Source: Belnapia sp. F-4-1 (lineage in GTDB: Bacteria; Pseudomonadota; Alphaproteobacteria; Acetobacterales; Acetobacteraceae). Taken from it: a stretch of 64,000 bases of DNA. The DNA lies in assembly GCF_000802185.1 (NCBI RefSeq), contig NZ_KN676113.1, positions 3,014,856 through 3,078,855 of the forward strand, given 5' to 3'. Positions 57,040-64,000 of this stretch are shown here, in pieces (position 1 is the stretch's first letter; every line of letters begins with the position of its first letter). A program made the translations under genes and the position numbers. Under the pieces are notes generated by a model. That model ran no database searches. It was not told where the DNA came from and saw only the letters and a list, made by a program, of their open reading frames with translations.

Positions 57040-58419
57040 ATGAGCACTTACGACTTCGACCTCTTCGTCATCGGCGGCGGCTCGGCCGGCGTCCGCTGCG
57101 CCCGCATCGCGGCCGCGCATGGCGCCCGCGTCGCCGTGGCGGAGGAGCGCTTCTGGGGCGGCACCTGCGTCAATGTCGGCTGCGTGCCGAAGAAGATCAT
57201 GGTCAATGCCGCCGAGTACAGTGGATGGGCGGATGACGCTCCCGCCTTCGGCTGGCAGATCGAGAAGGGCGCCTTCGACCTCGCCGCCCTGAAGGCCCGG
57301 CGCGACGCCGAGGTCGCCCGCCTCAACGGCATCTACGGCAAGCTGCTCGCCAATGTCGGCGCCACCAGCTTCGACGCCCGCGCGAGTTTCATCGACGCCC
57401 ATACCCTCGATGTCGGCGGCAAGCGCGTCACGGCGGAACGGATCGTCGTCGCCGTCGGCGGCCATGCGGTGCGCCCCGACATCCCCGGCGCCGAGCTCGG
57501 CATGCTCTCCGACGACGTCTTCGACCTGAAGGAGGTGCCGAAGCGCCTCATCGTCGTCGGCGCCGGTTACATCGCGCTCGAATTCGCCTGCGCCTTCGCC
57601 GCCTTCGGCGCCAAGGTCGATGTCGTCTACCGCGACATCCTGCCCCTGCGTGGTTTCGACCAGGATATCCGCGAGGCCCTGCCCGAGGCGCTGGAGGCCC
57701 AGGGCATCCGCCTCCACCCCAACAGCCGCCTCGCCCGGCTCGACCATCAAGGCGGCCATCTGCGCCTCAGCCTGATGGGCGGGGAGGGCCTGGAGGGCGA
57801 TGCCGTGCTCTTCGCCACCGGCCGCGTCCCCAACACGCGCGGCCTGAACATCGCCGCCGCCGGCATCGACTGCACTGCCCGCGGCGCCATCGAGGTGGAT
57901 GCCGAGCACCGTACCACCGCGCCCAACATCTACGCCATCGGCGACGTCACCGACCGCCTCAACCTCACGCCGATGGCCACCGCCGTCGGCCATGCCCTGG
58001 CCGACACCCTGTTCGGCAACAACCCGCGCCATGCCAGCTACGACAACGTGCCCACGGCGGTCTTCACCTCGCCCCCGATCGGCACCGTCGGCATGACGGA
58101 GGCGGATGCGGCGGTGCAGGGCCCGGTCGACATCTACCTCGCCCGCTTCACCCCGATGCGCCACACGATCAGCGGCCGCCCCGGCCGCAAGGCCTTGATG
58201 AAGCTGGTCGTCTGCCAGCGGACGCGGAAGGTGCTCGGCGCCCATATGCTCGGCGAGGATGCGCCGGAGATCATGCAGGGCATCGGCATCGCCGTCTCGA
58301 TGGGCGCGACGAAGGAGGATTTCGACCGCACCATCGGCATCCACCCGACAGCGGCCGAGGAATTCGTCACCCTCCGCACCCGTACGCGGGAAGCAGGCCT
58401 CCGTGCGGCAGCGGAATAG
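57040..58419 (+). CDS. gor: Glutathione-disulfide reductase
   Basis: Gor reduces oxidised glutathione with NADPH. The 459-residue protein has the N-terminal FAD motif VIGGGSAGVRCARIAA, the redox-active pair C43/C48 in GGTCVNVGCVPKK, the NADPH-binding VVGAGYIALEFA, and the C-terminal catalytic HPTAAEE. Start ATG 57040 was chosen because the FAD domain begins seven residues later; upstream codons in frame extend into the Sel1 promoter side. Presence of a GST nearby (45 kb) is consistent with glutathione metabolism. Confidence 0.95.
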   Translation: MSTYDFDLFVIGGGSAGVRCARIAAAHGARVAVAEERFWGGTCVNVGCVPKKIMVNAAEYSGWADDAPAFGWQIEKGAFDLAALKARRDAEVARLNGIYGKLLANVGATSFDARASFIDAHTLDVGGKRVTAERIVVAVGGHAVRPDIPGAELGMLSDDVFDLKEVPKRLIVVGAGYIALEFACAFAAFGAKVDVVYRDILPLRGFDQDIREALPEALEAQGIRLHPNSRLARLDHQGGHLRLSLMGGEGLEGDAVLFATGRVPNTRGLNIAAAGIDCTARGAIEVDAEHRTTAPNIYAIGDVTDRLNLTPMATAVGHALADTLFGNNPRHASYDNVPTAVFTSPPIGTVGMTEADAAVQGPVDIYLARFTPMRHTISGRPGRKALMKLVVCQRTRKVLGAHMLGEDAPEIMQGIGIAVSMGATKEDFDRTIGIHPTAAEEFVTLRTRTREAGLRAAAE

Positions 58420-58461
58420 ACATGTCCGGGACGACCCAGTTGCCCGTCGAGGCCGGTGGCG

Positions 58462-58491
58462 GGAGCGGCTTTCGCGTGCAAAGGCCGCTCC
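58462..58491 (+). terminator. Hairpin between gor and the DAHP synthase gene
   Basis: GGAGCGGC and GCCGCTCC pair over 8 bp; the flanking TTT and AAAG extend the stem by three more bases around a single bulge, leaving a 7-base loop. It lies 43 bp after the gor stop. No T-run follows, so it may be a terminator or part of the DAHP synthase leader. Confidence 0.4.
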
Positions 58492-58557
58492 AGCTCCCGG
58501 GTTCACCTGCCTACGCGATTCGGTTAGGGTCGCCCTCTTCTAGGGAGAACGCATAGT

Positions 58558-59931
58558 ATGGTGGCGCGCGGCTGGCATCCCGGCAGTTGGCGGGACATGC
58601 CGATCCGGCAGGTGCCGGACTACCCCGATCAGGCGAAACTGGCCGAGGTCGAGGCGCGGCTCGCCCGCTTCCCCCCGCTCGTCTTCGCCGGTGAGGCTCG
58701 GCGCCTCCAGACCGCGCTGGCCCAGGCGGGCGACGGCCAGGGCTTCGTCCTCCAGGGCGGCGACTGCGCCGAGAGCTTCTCGGAATTCACCGCCAACATC
58801 ATCCGCGACACCTTCCGCGTGCTGCTGCAGATGGCGGTGGTGCTGACCTTCGGCGGCGGCACGCCCGTGGTGAAGCTCGGCCGCATGGCCGGCCAGTTCG
58901 CCAAGCCCCGCTCCTCTGACACGGAGAGCAAGGACGGCGTCACGCTTCCCTCCTATCGCGGCGACATCATCAACGCGCCGGACTTCACGCCGGAGGCCCG
59001 CATCCCCGACCCGTCGCGGATGGAATTCGCCTACATGCAGTCGGCCGGCACGCTGAACCTGCTGCGCGCCTTCGCCACCGGCGGCTATGCGGACCTCCAC
59101 CAGGTGCATCGCTGGAACCTCGGCTTCGTCGCCCGCAGCCCGCTCGCCGAGCGCTACCAGGACCTCGCTTCGCGCATCGACGAGACGCTCTCCTTCATGC
59201 AGGCCTGCGGCATGGACGGCCTGCCCCAGGTCCGCGAAACCGATTTCTACACCTCGCACGAAAGCCTGCTGCTGCCCTATGAGGAGGCGCTGACCCGCGT
59301 CGATTCCACCACCGGCGACAGCTATGCCTGCTCGGCGCATTTCCTCTGGATCGGCGACCGCACCCGCCAGCCGGACGGCGCGCATGTCGAGTTCCTGCGC
59401 GGCGTGAAGAACCCGATCGGCATGAAGGTCGGCCCCAGCATGGACCCGGACGAGCTGGTCCGCCTCACCGAGATCTTGAACCCGGCGAACGAGAAGGGCC
59501 GCCTGACCCTCATCTCCCGCATGGGCGCCGACAAGGTGGAGTCGAAGCTCCCGCCCTTGCTGCGCGCGGTGAAGCGCGCCGGCCGCAACGTCGTCTGGCT
59601 GAGCGACCCGATGCACGGCAACACCACGAGCGTCGGTGCCTACAAGACCCGGCCCTTCGATGCGATCCTGACGGAGGTCCGCCGCTTCTTCGACGCCCAT
59701 GCCGCCGAGGGCACCCAACCGGGCGGCGTCCATGTCGAGATGACGGGCCAGGAGGTGACGGAATGCCTCGGCGGCGCCCACCGCCTGTCCGAGGCCGACC
59801 TCGCGCTGCGCTACCAGACCTTCTGCGATCCGCGGCTGAATGCGGAGCAGTCGCTCGAACTCGCCTTCCTCATCGCCGCCGAGCTGAAGGCCCGCCGCGC
59901 CCCTTCGATGCCGGCCCAGGCGGCGCAATAG
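58558..59931 (+). CDS. aroG: 3-deoxy-7-phosphoheptulonate synthase, class II
   Basis: DAHP synthase condenses phosphoenolpyruvate and erythrose-4-phosphate, the first step of the shikimate pathway. The 457-residue protein is of the class II (plant/actinobacterial-like) type: [26 protein letters not shown], the metal site [14 protein letters not shown], and the C-terminal [17 protein letters not shown] 58558 follows GGGAGAA at about 8 bp. The nicotinate phosphoribosyltransferase gene starts 2 bp after the stop, suggesting joint transcription. Confidence 0.95.
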   Translation: MVARGWHPGSWRDMPIRQVPDYPDQAKLAEVEARLARFPPLVFAGEARRLQTALAQAGDGQGFVLQGGDCAESFSEFTANIIRDTFRVLLQMAVVLTFGGGTPVVKLGRMAGQFAKPRSSDTESKDGVTLPSYRGDIINAPDFTPEARIPDPSRMEFAYMQSAGTLNLLRAFATGGYADLHQVHRWNLGFVARSPLAERYQDLASRIDETLSFMQACGMDGLPQVRETDFYTSHESLLLPYEEALTRVDSTTGDSYACSAHFLWIGDRTRQPDGAHVEFLRGVKNPIGMKVGPSMDPDELVRLTEILNPANEKGRLTLISRMGADKVESKLPPLLRAVKRAGRNVVWLSDPMHGNTTSVGAYKTRPFDAILTEVRRFFDAHAAEGTQPGGVHVEMTGQEVTECLGGAHRLSEADLALRYQTFCDPRLNAEQSLELAFLIAAELKARRAPSMPAQAAQ

Positions 59932-59933
59932 CG

Positions 59934-61106
59934 ATGGACCAAACCCCGCCCCGCTCTGCCTCGGATGCGGCCATCGCCGGCCGCACCGATGTCTATTTCA
60001 ACCGCACCCGGGCCATCGTGCAGCGCTTCGGCGAATGCCAGGTGACCTATGCGGTCTTCCTCCGCCGCCCCGTCGTCAGCGCCCCGCGCCTGATGCTGGA
60101 TTGGCTGGAGGGCGTCGCCCGCGACCGCGGCACGCAGTTCGGCATCGAGGTGATGCACCCCGAGGGCACCTGGGTCGGCGCCGGCGACCCCATCCTCTAC
60201 CTGACGGGCCCCTTCACCCAGCTCGCCGACCTCGAGACGCTCTACCTCCAGAAACTCGGCCCGCCCTGCGTCGCCGCGCACAACGCCTACCAGATGTGCC
60301 TGGAGCTGCCGCAGGTCACCTTCCTGGCGATGGACGCCCGCCACTGCGCCGGCGCCGAGATGCAGGACATGATGGCCTATGCCGCGAGCGTCGGCAGCGC
60401 CGCGGCAAAGAAGGAAGGCGCAAGCGGCTTCGCCGGCAACGCGACGGACAGCACCGCCCACTGGTTCGGCGCCTCGCGCGGCTCCGGCACCATGCCCCAT
60501 GCGCTGATCGGCTATGCCGGCAGCACCCTCCGCGCCGCCGAGATGTTCCACGAGACCTACCCGGAGGAGAACCTCACCGTCCTCGTCGATTATTTCGGCC
60601 GCGAGGTGACGGACGGGCTGGCCGTCTGCCGCCGCTTCCCCGAGCTTGCCGCCGAGGGCCGCATGGCCGTCCGCCTCGACACCCATGGCGGCCGCTTCCT
60701 CGAAGGCCTCGACCCGGCCGAGAGCTACGCCGTGCTGGAGCGCCACGCCCCCGGCGCCATCCGCCGCTACCGCTCGGAGACGGAGCTGCGCCACCTGGTC
60801 GGCACCGGCGTCTCGGCGGCCGCCATCTGGCGTATGCGGGACGCATTGGACGAGGCCGGCTTCCCCAAGGTCCGCATCGTCGCCTCCTCCGGCTTCGGCG
60901 TCGGCAAGTGCCGCGTCATGGCGGAGGCGAAGGCGCCAATCGATGTCGTCGGCACCGGCAGCTTCATCCCCAACAGCTGGTCCGAAACCTACGCCACGGC
61001 CGACATCGTCGCCTATGACGGCGTCCCGCGCGTCAAGATCGGCCGCGAATTCCTCCTCCGCCGCAACGGTGAGCGCAAGCGCAACGGCCACAAGCCCGCC
61101 GTCTGA
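59934..61106 (+). CDS. pncB: Nicotinate phosphoribosyltransferase
   Basis: This enzyme salvages nicotinate into NaMN for NAD synthesis. The 390-residue protein has the family core VTYAVFLRRP, the near-catalytic LDAR-like MDARHCAGAEMQDMM, ENLTVLVDYFGREVTDGL, and the phosphate-binding VGTGSFIPNSWSETYATADIV. The sequence resembles the shorter archaeal-type branch rather than E. coli PncB. Translation starts at ATG 59934, 2 bp beyond the aroG-type stop. A large perfect hairpin follows the gene. Confidence 0.88.
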   Translation: MDQTPPRSASDAAIAGRTDVYFNRTRAIVQRFGECQVTYAVFLRRPVVSAPRLMLDWLEGVARDRGTQFGIEVMHPEGTWVGAGDPILYLTGPFTQLADLETLYLQKLGPPCVAAHNAYQMCLELPQVTFLAMDARHCAGAEMQDMMAYAASVGSAAAKKEGASGFAGNATDSTAHWFGASRGSGTMPHALIGYAGSTLRAAEMFHETYPEENLTVLVDYFGREVTDGLAVCRRFPELAAEGRMAVRLDTHGGRFLEGLDPAESYAVLERHAPGAIRRYRSETELRHLVGTGVSAAAIWRMRDALDEAGFPKVRIVASSGFGVGKCRVMAEAKAPIDVVGTGSFIPNSWSETYATADIVAYDGVPRVKIGREFLLRRNGERKRNGHKPAV

Positions 61107-61118
61107 CAGTTGGCGGCG

Positions 61119-61165
61119 GCTGCATCGCCTTCACCCGCACCATGCAGAGGTGAAGGCGATGCAGC
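61119..61165 (+). terminator. Large hairpin after pncB
   Basis: GCTGCATCGCCTTCAC at 61119-61134 pairs perfectly with GTGAAGGCGATGCAGC at 61150-61165, closing a 15-base loop. It begins 12 bp after the pncB stop and ends before the convergent small gene. There is no T-run, so this may be an extended intrinsic terminator, a processing signal or an mRNA-protecting stem. Confidence 0.55.
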
Positions 61166-61222
61166 TGTTGCTTGGCCGCATTTCCTGAGCCGTCAGGCGT
61201 CAACGCCTGGCTTGAAGCTGCT

Positions 61223-61546
61223 TTACCGCGTCAGCCGCCGCCGCTCCGCCTCGATCTGCCGGCGTTCCTGGTCGATCTGCCGCTGCTGCGCATCCAGCCG
61301 CCGGTCTGCCTCATCGAGTTGCCGCATCCGGTCGTTCTCGCTGTAGCGCCGGTCATCGCCGCCATAGCCCGGTCCACCCGGCTGCCGGTCCAGCCGCGGG
61401 TCGTAGCGCGGATCGGTCTGCGCCGGCCCCTGCTGCCCTCCCTGGAATTCCTGCCAGGCCCGCCCCAGCCGCTCGCCGATATCCTGCGCCTGCGCCACCC
61501 CCACCATCGCCACGACGCCGAGCGTCGCCAGAACCATCCTGCGCAT
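61223..61546 (-). CDS. Small secreted coiled-coil protein
   Basis: The 107-residue protein has a signal peptide (MVLATLGVVAMVGVAQA-QD), a Gly/Pro/Asp-rich middle, and a C-terminal charged coiled coil with alternating Arg/Glu/Gln (DEADRRLDAQQRQIDQERRQ). A GGAGG site precedes ATG 61546. No family was recognised; it looks like a periplasmic or surface filament-type protein. Confidence 0.7.
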   Translation of the reverse strand: MRRMVLATLGVVAMVGVAQAQDIGERLGRAWQEFQGGQQGPAQTDPRYDPRLDRQPGGPGYGGDDRRYSENDRMRQLDEADRRLDAQQRQIDQERRQIEAERRRLTR

Positions 61547-61601
61547 CCGGCTTCCTCCTTCTGCCTGTCTTCCGGCAGAAGCGCCTCGCGCCCGTCCCGG
61601 T

Positions 61602-62522
61602 TCAGCCAGGCGGCTCCGCCACCCAGACGCGCCCGGACGAGTAGGAGAGGAAGAGCCGCCGCGTCCGGATATAGTCGAGCCCCAGCAGCATCTCGGTCCC
61701 CGGCTGCAGGCTCATCGGCGAAACCCGCACCGCCGCCATGGCGAGGCGCTGCGGCCCCACCTCCACCCGCTCGAAGCGCAGCCGCCGGATCACCCGCGCA
61801 TTGCCATCCGCCCCGCGCGCCTCGCCCTGCGGCGCCGCCTCCATCATCGCGGTGGTAACGCCGATCCGCCGCGCCGCCGCCTCGGTCATCACCGTGCCAT
61901 CCGCCCCGCTGTCGAGCAGCGCCCGCACCGGCTGCCCATTGAGCCGCACCTCCAGCAGGAACATCCGACCTCGACGCTCGATGGGGAGGGGCAGGGGCGT
62001 CCGGTCCGCCCAGGCCGGCTCCGCCCCCGGACAGCCCGCCACCACCTGGTGCAGCAGCATCCGCCGCGCCGCGAGGTCGAGCTCAACGTCGTAAGGCATC
62101 AGCAGATCGGCCCCCAGCAGCCCGTCGATGGGCGGCTCCGCCCGCTCCATCCCCGGCAGCCCATGCACCGCGAGCTGCGGCCGACCCAGCCGCCTGCCGC
62201 CGAATTCCAGCGCCTCGACGATCACGCCGTCATTGACGACGAGCCCGCCCGTCCCGCTCACCATGCTCCGCCGGTTGCGGTCCCGCCGCAGGCCGAGCCG
62301 GCCGATCGCCTCCGGCGTCAGGCTGCTGCGGTTGGCTCCGGTATCGATGGCGAGCCGCGCCGTCTGCCCATCGACCATTACCTGCACGATCGGCCGCCCG
62401 CGATACTCGCCGAGCGGCACCACGACCGGCGCTGCCGCCTCGCAGCGTGCGGCGGAGGAGGGGCTTTCCGCCCCGGCACAGCCGGCCAGGAGCAACAAGC
62501 CTGCCAGAACCCAGCGCGCCAT
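61602..62522 (-). CDS. Lipoprotein with two retropepsin-type aspartic protease domains
   Basis: The 306-residue protein starts at ATG 62522, chosen over an ATG 4 codons upstream because GAGGG lies close before it. The N-terminus is a lipoprotein signal with lipobox LLAGC (Cys15). Two retropepsin-like modules follow, each with the Asp-(Thr/Ser)-Gly triad: LAIDTGANRSSLTPEAIGRL in the first, VRALLDSGADGTVMTEAAA in the second, with LLGADLLMPYDVELDL and LLGLDYIRTRRLFLSYS as the psi-loop parts. Known bacterial retropepsins of this kind are single-domain and dimerise; here the two halves are joined. Substrate unknown. Confidence 0.85.
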   Translation of the reverse strand: MARWVLAGLLLLAGCAGAESPSSAARCEAAAPVVVPLGEYRGRPIVQVMVDGQTARLAIDTGANRSSLTPEAIGRLGLRRDRNRRSMVSGTGGLVVNDGVIVEALEFGGRRLGRPQLAVHGLPGMERAEPPIDGLLGADLLMPYDVELDLAARRMLLHQVVAGCPGAEPAWADRTPLPLPIERRGRMFLLEVRLNGQPVRALLDSGADGTVMTEAAARRIGVTTAMMEAAPQGEARGADGNARVIRRLRFERVEVGPQRLAMAAVRVSPMSLQPGTEMLLGLDYIRTRRLFLSYSSGRVWVAEPPG

Positions 62523-62631
62523 CGGATCCCTCATACGGTACGATATCGCAACACTACGCCGCCCACGGCTGGAAGCCCAGGCCCCGCCACGGCACACTGC
62601 CGCCGAATCACATCGAGGGAGGGCCAAAGGA

Positions 62632-63519
62632 ATGGCACGCATCGGCTTCGTCGGTCTCGGCAATATGGGCGGCCCCATGGCCCGCAACCTGCTGAAGGCC
62701 GGCCACGCGGTCACCGGCTTCGACCTATCCTCGGAGGCTCTGGCCGCCCACGCCGCTGCCGGCGGCGCCCGCGCCGGCAGCGCCGCCGAAGCCGCCACCG
62801 GCGCCGATTTCGTCGTCACCATGCTCCCCGCCGGCCGCCATGTCCGCGACGCCTGGCTCGGGGCAGGCGCCATGGCCGCCGCCACCGCCCCCAGCGCCAT
62901 CCTGATCGACTGCTCGACCATCGACGTCGCCACGGCCCGCGAGGTCGCCGGCGCCGCCGGCCGGCCGATGCTCGACGCCCCCGTCTCCGGCGGCACCATG
63001 GGCGCCGAGGGCGCAACCCTGACCTTCATGGTCGGGGGCCCCGACGATGCCTATGCCGCCGCCACGTCCATCCTTTCCGCCATGGGCCGCAGCATCGTCC
63101 ATTGCGGCGGGGCCGGTGCCGGCCAGGCAGCCAAGGCCTGCAACAACATGATGCTCGCCGCCAACATGATCATCACGGCGGAGGCCTTCGTCCTAGCCGA
63201 GAAGCTCGGCCTCACCCACCAGGCGCTGTTCGACGTCGCCAGCAAGTCCTCCGGCCAGTCCTGGGCGTTGACCTCCTACTGCCCCGTCCCCGGCCCGGTT
63301 CCGGCCAGCCCGGCCAACCGCGACTACAAGCCGGGCTTCGCCACCGCGCTGATGGCGAAGGATCTCGGCCTCGCCCAGGATGCGGCGACAACGGCCGGTG
63401 CCGTGACCCCGCTCGGCGCCGAGGCCCTGGCGCTCTACCGCCGCTTCCTCGAAGCCGGCAACGGCGATGTCGATTTCTCCGGCATCATCGGAATGCTCCG
63501 CGGCTTGGCGGGGAGGTGA
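62632..63519 (+). CDS. mmsB: 3-hydroxyisobutyrate dehydrogenase-family protein
   Basis: Beta-hydroxyacid dehydrogenases of this family oxidise short hydroxyacids with NAD(P)+; the valine-pathway enzyme makes methylmalonate semialdehyde. The 295-residue protein has the Rossmann GFVGLGNMGGPMARNLLKAGH, the substrate-site DAPVSGGTMGAEGATLTFM, and the catalytic Lys in GAGQAAKACNNMMLAANM. ATG 62632 is preceded by AAAGGA. Other valine genes are not adjacent, so tartronate semialdehyde reductase activity cannot be excluded. Confidence 0.85.
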   Translation: MARIGFVGLGNMGGPMARNLLKAGHAVTGFDLSSEALAAHAAAGGARAGSAAEAATGADFVVTMLPAGRHVRDAWLGAGAMAAATAPSAILIDCSTIDVATAREVAGAAGRPMLDAPVSGGTMGAEGATLTFMVGGPDDAYAAATSILSAMGRSIVHCGGAGAGQAAKACNNMMLAANMIITAEAFVLAEKLGLTHQALFDVASKSSGQSWALTSYCPVPGPVPASPANRDYKPGFATALMAKDLGLAQDAATTAGAVTPLGAEALALYRRFLEAGNGDVDFSGIIGMLRGLAGR

Positions 63520-63661
63520 AGGCCAGGCCGGAGCAGCCACGGTGACGGCCGGTAAGGCCACTCAGCCGCTCCGGACCGTGGCGCCTGCCGCAGGCCGAAG
63601 CCGCATGACCGCGCTCCACGTCGCGCCGGGGGCGACGGCCTCGGCCCCACCGGCTGGCGGC

Positions 63662-64000
63662 CTAGTCCGCCCCCGTAGCGAGCCGCCGCGCCTCCGCCAC
63701 GCGCTCCTCGACCCAGAGGCTGTGGTGCTCGCGCGCGTAATTGTAGTCGACGCGCCCCGTCGCCATCGCCTCGAAGGCGCCCTCGGTGCCGATGGTGCCG
63801 ATGTAGATGTGGCCGAGGATGGCCGCCATCATCACCATCGCCATCCCGCCATGCAGCACATGCGCCCATTGCTGGTCGGTGACGTTGTCGAGCAGCCCCG
63901 GCGCCATCAGCAGGTAGCCCGAGACCGCCGCCAAGACGCCGCCGCCGATCGTGAACCAGTAGAGCGCCTTCTGCGCCGCGTTGAACCGCCCCGCCGGCGG
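63662..64000 (-). CDS. Formate dehydrogenase cytochrome b (gamma) subunit, C-terminal part
   Basis: The gene runs off the right edge; 112 C-terminal residues are visible. They include two transmembrane helices with the heme-region pattern HVLHGGMAMVMMAAILGHIY and the family-like ending HIYIGTIGTEGAFEAMATGR / VDYNYAREHH. This matches the FdnI/FdoI-type membrane subunit that passes electrons from formate dehydrogenase to the quinone pool. The catalytic subunits would lie outside the window. Confidence 0.85.
   Translation of the reverse strand, partial: PPAGRFNAAQKALYWFTIGGGVLAAVSGYLLMAPGLLDNVTDQQWAHVLHGGMAMVMMAAILGHIYIGTIGTEGAFEAMATGRVDYNYAREHHSLWVEERVAEARRLATGAD

Noticed and set aside
63520-63661. 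CCACGGT/ACCGTGG inverted sequences between mmsB and the formate dehydrogenase gene
   Set aside because: The arms are short and widely spaced, with no T-run; not a convincing terminator or operator.

Overview
This window is about 70 % GC, densely packed, and reads as chromosome of an alphaproteobacterium, most likely of the Acetobacteraceae/Rhodospirillales (Roseomonas-like). The reasons are the order mraZ...ftsA-ftsZ-lpxC-bamD-recN-ligA, the meso-DAP-type MurE, the FtsZ tail motif, a biliverdin phytochrome of the HWE kinase type, and the codon bias towards G/C. The taxon is inferred from gene content, not from a database search.

Region 1 (1-1.7 kb): the 3' end of an aminopeptidase P gene on the + strand runs 8 bp into the end of a convergent gene for an RTX-type calcium-repeat protein. 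Region 2 (1.7-27 kb, all minus strand): a complete division and cell-wall (dcw) cluster. Read 5' to 3' it is mraZ, rsmH, ftsL, ftsI, murE, murF, mraY, murD, ftsW, murG, murC, murB, ddl, ftsQ, ftsA, then a 112-bp gap, ftsZ, a rho-independent terminator, lpxC, a hairpin, bamD, recN, ligA. Every one of the 14 junctions from mraZ to ftsA overlaps (ATGA, GTGA, TGATG, or 11-14 bp). Two membrane division proteins are unusual: FtsL has a Pro/Ala-rich tail of about 260 residues, and FtsI has a Gln/Ala/Gly-rich insertion just before its active-site serine.

Region 3 (27-30.4 kb): the RNase P RNA gene (rnpB, minus), an AmpD-like amidase whose start is probably CTG, a TerB/DnaJ protein, a 500-bp stretch with no gene, and a MarR-family regulator with a clear dyad operator in front of it. 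Region 4 (30.4-43.5 kb): a fused hydantoinase/5-oxoprolinase (HyuA-HyuB) translationally coupled to an AsmA-like protein, an M20 peptidase, a secreted EF-hand protein, two membrane proteins of unknown function (one also with an EF-hand-like loop), a sensor kinase with its own receiver, and tRNA-Val(CAC).

Region 5 (43.6-54.3 kb): a Bug-type solute-binding protein, a decayed fragment of a family-5 solute-binding protein beside a sharply AT-rich island, a glutathione S-transferase, an NtaA/SnaA-type flavin monooxygenase, a DUF3108 protein, gph, the glmU-glmS pair (UDP-GlcNAc supply, functionally linked to the mur genes), and a bacteriophytochrome whose stop codon directly abuts that of glmS. Region 6 (54.6-64 kb): a succinate-semialdehyde-type dehydrogenase with an unusual Arg at a conserved Lys, a Sel1-repeat protein, glutathione reductase, class II DAHP synthase followed 2 bp later by a nicotinate phosphoribosyltransferase, a small secreted coiled-coil protein, a lipoprotein with two retropepsin-type domains, a 3-hydroxyisobutyrate dehydrogenase, and the 3' end of a formate dehydrogenase cytochrome b subunit.

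No insertion sequence, prophage, CRISPR array or toxin-antitoxin pair was seen, and nothing qualifies as a wholly new system. The strongest leads are the extended FtsL and FtsI, the completely overlapping dcw chain, the mraZ leader repeats, and the MarR operator with its hyuAB-asmA operon.
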